From: CAIWHR01 sp035541655
GTDB taxonomy: Bacteria; Pseudomonadota; Gammaproteobacteria; Burkholderiales; Casimicrobiaceae
Assembly (NCBI GenBank): GCA_035541655.1
Contig: DATKMY010000096.1
Location: 62,001 to 126,000 of the forward strand
Direction of reading: 5' to 3'
DNA: 64,000 nt
Position numbers and translations under genes: made by a program. This document shows, piece after piece, positions 61,886 to 64,000 of this stretch. The notes below the pieces were generated by a model. It was not told the DNA's origin, made no database searches, and worked only from the letters and a program-made list of their open reading frames with translations. How positions within the stretch are numbered: position 1 is the stretch's first letter; each line of letters begins with the position of its first letter.

Positions 61886-62851
61886 TCACTCCGCGACGAT
61901 CTTGTGCTCGGTCGCGATCTGCTTCCATTGACCGAGCTCTGCTTTGATCTTGGTCGCGAATACCGCCGGGCTGATTGCCTCGGGCAGCGTTCCGTCGGGC
62001 TCGAGCACCGGCGCGAGGTCGGGTGAAGCCGCCACGGCGTTGATCTCGCGATTGAGCCGGTCGACGATGGCGGACGGCGTTCCCGCCGGCGCGAAAACGC
62101 CGACCCAGATGTCGACGTTGAAGCCCGTGGCGACGGTCGCCACCGGCGGCAAATCCGGAAATGCCGGGTGCGGCTTCGCGGAAGTGATCGCGAGCGCCCT
62201 GATCTTTCCGTTCTGCATCAGCGGCGCCACTGTGCTGTAGTTCGAGATCATCACCTGGATCTGGCCGGATGCGAGGTCGACTGACGCCAGCGACGCGCCT
62301 TTGTAAGGGACGTGCGTCATCTTGATCTTGGCGGTGTCGTCCAGCAATTCGGTGGTGAGGTGCGCGATCGAGCCGACACCCGCCGTGCCGTAGTTCAGGA
62401 CGCCAGGCTTCGCGCGTGCGGCAGCGACGACGTCTGCGGGCGATTTGTAAGGTGTGGTCGCGGAGACGACGAGCAGCATCGGTCCGCGTCCGATCATCGC
62501 GACAGGCGCGAAGGCGGCGATGGGATCGTACGGAAGCTGTTGTTGCGTTGCTGCGGCGGTCAGGAAGCTCGACGACGTGAGCAGCAGCACCGATCCGTCG
62601 CGAGGCGCCTTCGCGACGTAGTCCGCGCCGATCACGCCGGCGGCTCCGGGCTTGTTCTCGACGATGACCGAGGTGTCGAGGCGCTTCGACAGCGGCACGG
62701 CGAGCGCGCGTGCGATGACGTCGTTGCTGCCGCCCGCCGCGAAGGGCACGACGATCCGGATCAACTTCGGGAGCTCCTGCGCCGCCGCGATCGTCGTCCA
62801 GCCGACAGAAACGGCAACGCAGAGAAACAACCGGACCGGCGATCCCCGCAT
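61886..62851 (-). CDS. Bug family tripartite tricarboxylate transporter substrate-binding protein
   Basis: 321-residue periplasmic TctC/Bug receptor. A signal peptide ends near IAAA. The mature start LIRIVVPFAAGGSNDVIARA, VIVENKPGAAGVIGADYVAK, YGTAGVGSIAHLTTELL and VPYKGASLASVDLASGQIQVM are diagnostic. Of two in-frame ATGs, 62851 has GGGAGA six bases upstream and is preferred over 62857. It is divergent from the AtuA-family gene with a 114-base gap, so its ligand may feed that enzyme. Confidence 0.95.
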   Translation of the reverse strand: MRGSPVRLFLCVAVSVGWTTIAAAQELPKLIRIVVPFAAGGSNDVIARALAVPLSKRLDTSVIVENKPGAAGVIGADYVAKAPRDGSVLLLTSSSFLTAAATQQQLPYDPIAAFAPVAMIGRGPMLLVVSATTPYKSPADVVAAARAKPGVLNYGTAGVGSIAHLTTELLDDTAKIKMTHVPYKGASLASVDLASGQIQVMISNYSTVAPLMQNGKIRALAITSAKPHPAFPDLPPVATVATGFNVDIWVGVFAPAGTPSAIVDRLNREINAVAASPDLAPVLEPDGTLPEAISPAVFATKIKAELGQWKQIATEHKIVAE

Positions 62852-62965
62852 GAGCATTCTCCCAGATGAAGTTCGATTCGAAGCGCCAATCGTATCCCGT
62901 CGGCGCGGCGTTCGTCCACGCACCCGCTCTGCTATGATCGTTTCCGTCGTCGAAAGGAATCCGGC

Positions 62966-64000
62966 GTGCAATCGCTGCGCATCATCTGCCCGAACGGCCA
63001 TCTGGGCTTCGCACCCACGCGCGAAGAGAGCTTCAGGATCGGCGTCGCCGCACGTCCCGACTGCATCGCCGCGGATTCGGGCAGCGACGACGTCGGACCG
63101 ATCCCGCTCGGCTCCGACACCTCGACGAGCCCGCTCGCGTGGCAGACGCACGACCTCGAGCTGATGCTGCTCGCCTCGCGCGAGCTGCGCGTGCCGATGA
63201 TCATTGGGTCATCAGGCGATACGGGCGCGAACAGCCGCGTCGATCTTTACGTGAAGATCATCAGGGATCTCGCCGCAAAGCATCGGCTGCCGGCGTTCAA
63301 GCTCGGCTATTTCTATTCCGAGGTCGGCAAGGAAGAACTTCGCCGCCGGATGCGCGCAGGCGAGACCGTCGCCGGACTCGAAGGTCACGCGACGCTCACC
63401 GAGGGCGAGCTCGACGCGACCGAGCGCATCGTGGCGATGGCGGGTGTCCATCCGTTCATCGACCTCCTGCGCCAGGGCGCGGACGTCATCATCGGCGGCC
63501 GCAGCAGCGACAGCTGCGTGTTCGCGGCGCCGGCGATCCATCAAGGATTCCCCGAAAGCCAGGCGTACTACCTCGGCAAGGTGCTCGAATGCGCGTCGTT
63601 CTGCGCGGAGCCCTACGGCGGCAAGGAAACGGTGTTGGGCGAGGTGAGTGCCGATGCGGTCGAGGTGACCGCGATGCATCCGGCGCAGCGCTGCACGGTG
63701 GCTTCCGTCGCCGGCCATGCGATGTACGAGCGCGCCAATCCCAATTTCGAGCACGTCGCGGGCGGCACGCTCGACATGTCGGAATGCCGCTACGAGCAGA
63801 TTGCCGAGAGGACCACGCGGATCACCGGCGCGAAGTTCGTGCCCGCGCCCGAGTTCCGCGTGAAGCTCGAAGGTGCGGGAAAGGTCGGCGAGCGCTACGT
63901 CGGGATGGTCGGGATTCGCGATCCCTACACGATCGCGCACGTCGACGAAGTGATCGGCTGGGCGCGAGCGCAGGTGCGCGAGCGCTTCGGCCAGGAGCGC
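62966..64000 (+). CDS. AtuA family (DUF1446) protein, acyclic terpene utilisation-like (3' end beyond window)
   Basis: I translated this strand directly: 345 codons are open to the window edge. The start is GTG with AAAGGAA at good spacing. The protein opens LRIICPNGHLGFAPTREESF and continues DCIAADSGSDDVGPIPLGSD, MIIGSSGDTGANSRVDLYVK, DVIIGGRSSDSCVFAAPAI and AEPYGGKETVLGEV. This matches proteins commonly labelled acyclic terpene utilisation AtuA/DUF1446. AtuA itself belongs to a citronellol/geraniol breakdown cluster, but most members of this subgroup have no proven reaction. The Bug receptor next door suggests an imported carboxylate as substrate. Confidence 0.85.
   Translation, partial: MQSLRIICPNGHLGFAPTREESFRIGVAARPDCIAADSGSDDVGPIPLGSDTSTSPLAWQTHDLELMLLASRELRVPMIIGSSGDTGANSRVDLYVKIIRDLAAKHRLPAFKLGYFYSEVGKEELRRRMRAGETVAGLEGHATLTEGELDATERIVAMAGVHPFIDLLRQGADVIIGGRSSDSCVFAAPAIHQGFPESQAYYLGKVLECASFCAEPYGGKETVLGEVSADAVEVTAMHPAQRCTVASVAGHAMYERANPNFEHVAGGTLDMSECRYEQIAERTTRITGAKFVPAPEFRVKLEGAGKVGERYVGMVGIRDPYTIAHVDEVIGWARAQVRERFGQER

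Noticed and set aside
1..64000. CRISPR arrays, tRNA or rRNA genes, insertion sequences and phage genes
   Set aside because: I saw no regularly spaced repeats, no tRNA- or rRNA-like sequence in the gaps, and no transposase, integrase or terminal inverted repeat pair. The Mo/W island also has no visible mobility gene or flanking repeat.

Overview
The window is about 64 kb of very GC-rich, gene-dense bacterial chromosome. The gene set suggests a betaproteobacterium, probably of Burkholderiales type: pilT-pilU next to yggS-proC-yggT, two Bug-type tricarboxylate-transporter binding proteins, the narK/narGHJI plus narXL arrangement, NikR with a NiCoT nickel permease, and ku-ligD. I see no rRNA, tRNA, CRISPR array, transposase, integrase or phage gene. 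Assignment below the class level is inference.

Layout. 1-4.9 kb is housekeeping: pilU (cut by the window edge) and pilT on the minus strand, then yggS, proC and yggT on the plus strand, then rsmA on the minus strand. 4.9-11.8 kb is a tightly packed minus-strand run: a 2OG-Fe(II) oxygenase, a WaaC-like heptosyltransferase, a mutarotase, an SMP-30 lactonase, a GH31 glycosidase and pdxA, ending in rsmA. 12-13 kb is azlC-azlD. 13-21.4 kb holds a MoxR-type AAA ATPase and its usual VWA (CoxE-like) partner, separated by a molybdenum/tungsten island: a TOBE molbindin, a ModE-HTH/PBP regulator, tupBCA, a second ModA-like binding protein, a cysteine-free sulfite-oxidase-fold protein and a short ModE-like regulator, plus a GNAT gene. 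21.4-29.4 kb holds a fructosamine kinase, a secreted DUF1800/DUF1501 pair, a PEBP protein and a small catabolic cluster (ICL/PEPM-family enzyme, LigI-like amidohydrolase, Bug receptor).

29.4-44.2 kb is a complete nitrate-respiration locus: narK2-narG-narH-narJ-narI-ppiC on the minus strand, a divergent narK1K2 fusion transporter, and the narX-narL two-component system. Two FNR/Dnr-type palindromes sit in its control regions. 44.3-47.6 kb is a nickel locus: nikR, a NiCoT permease behind a long inverted-repeat-rich leader, and a decayed TonB-dependent receptor. 47.7-53.7 kb returns to molybdenum: a MoeA fused to a PBP-like domain, a second MoeA, and modABC with a candidate ModE operator over the modA promoter. 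This supplies the cofactor that NarG needs, so the nitrate and molybdenum loci are functionally joined.

53.8-58.5 kb is a non-homologous end-joining module: ku and a MerR/TPR protein in one minus-strand unit, divergent from a three-domain ligD. 58.6-64 kb has a secreted M1 aminopeptidase, CreA, a second Bug receptor and a divergent AtuA-family gene that runs off the window end.

No single wholly new system is proven. The best candidates for new biology are the Mo/W island inside a CoxD/CoxE-like gene pair, the PBP-like ligand domain shared by a regulator and a MoeA, the ku-linked MerR/TPR protein, and the structured leader of the nickel permease.
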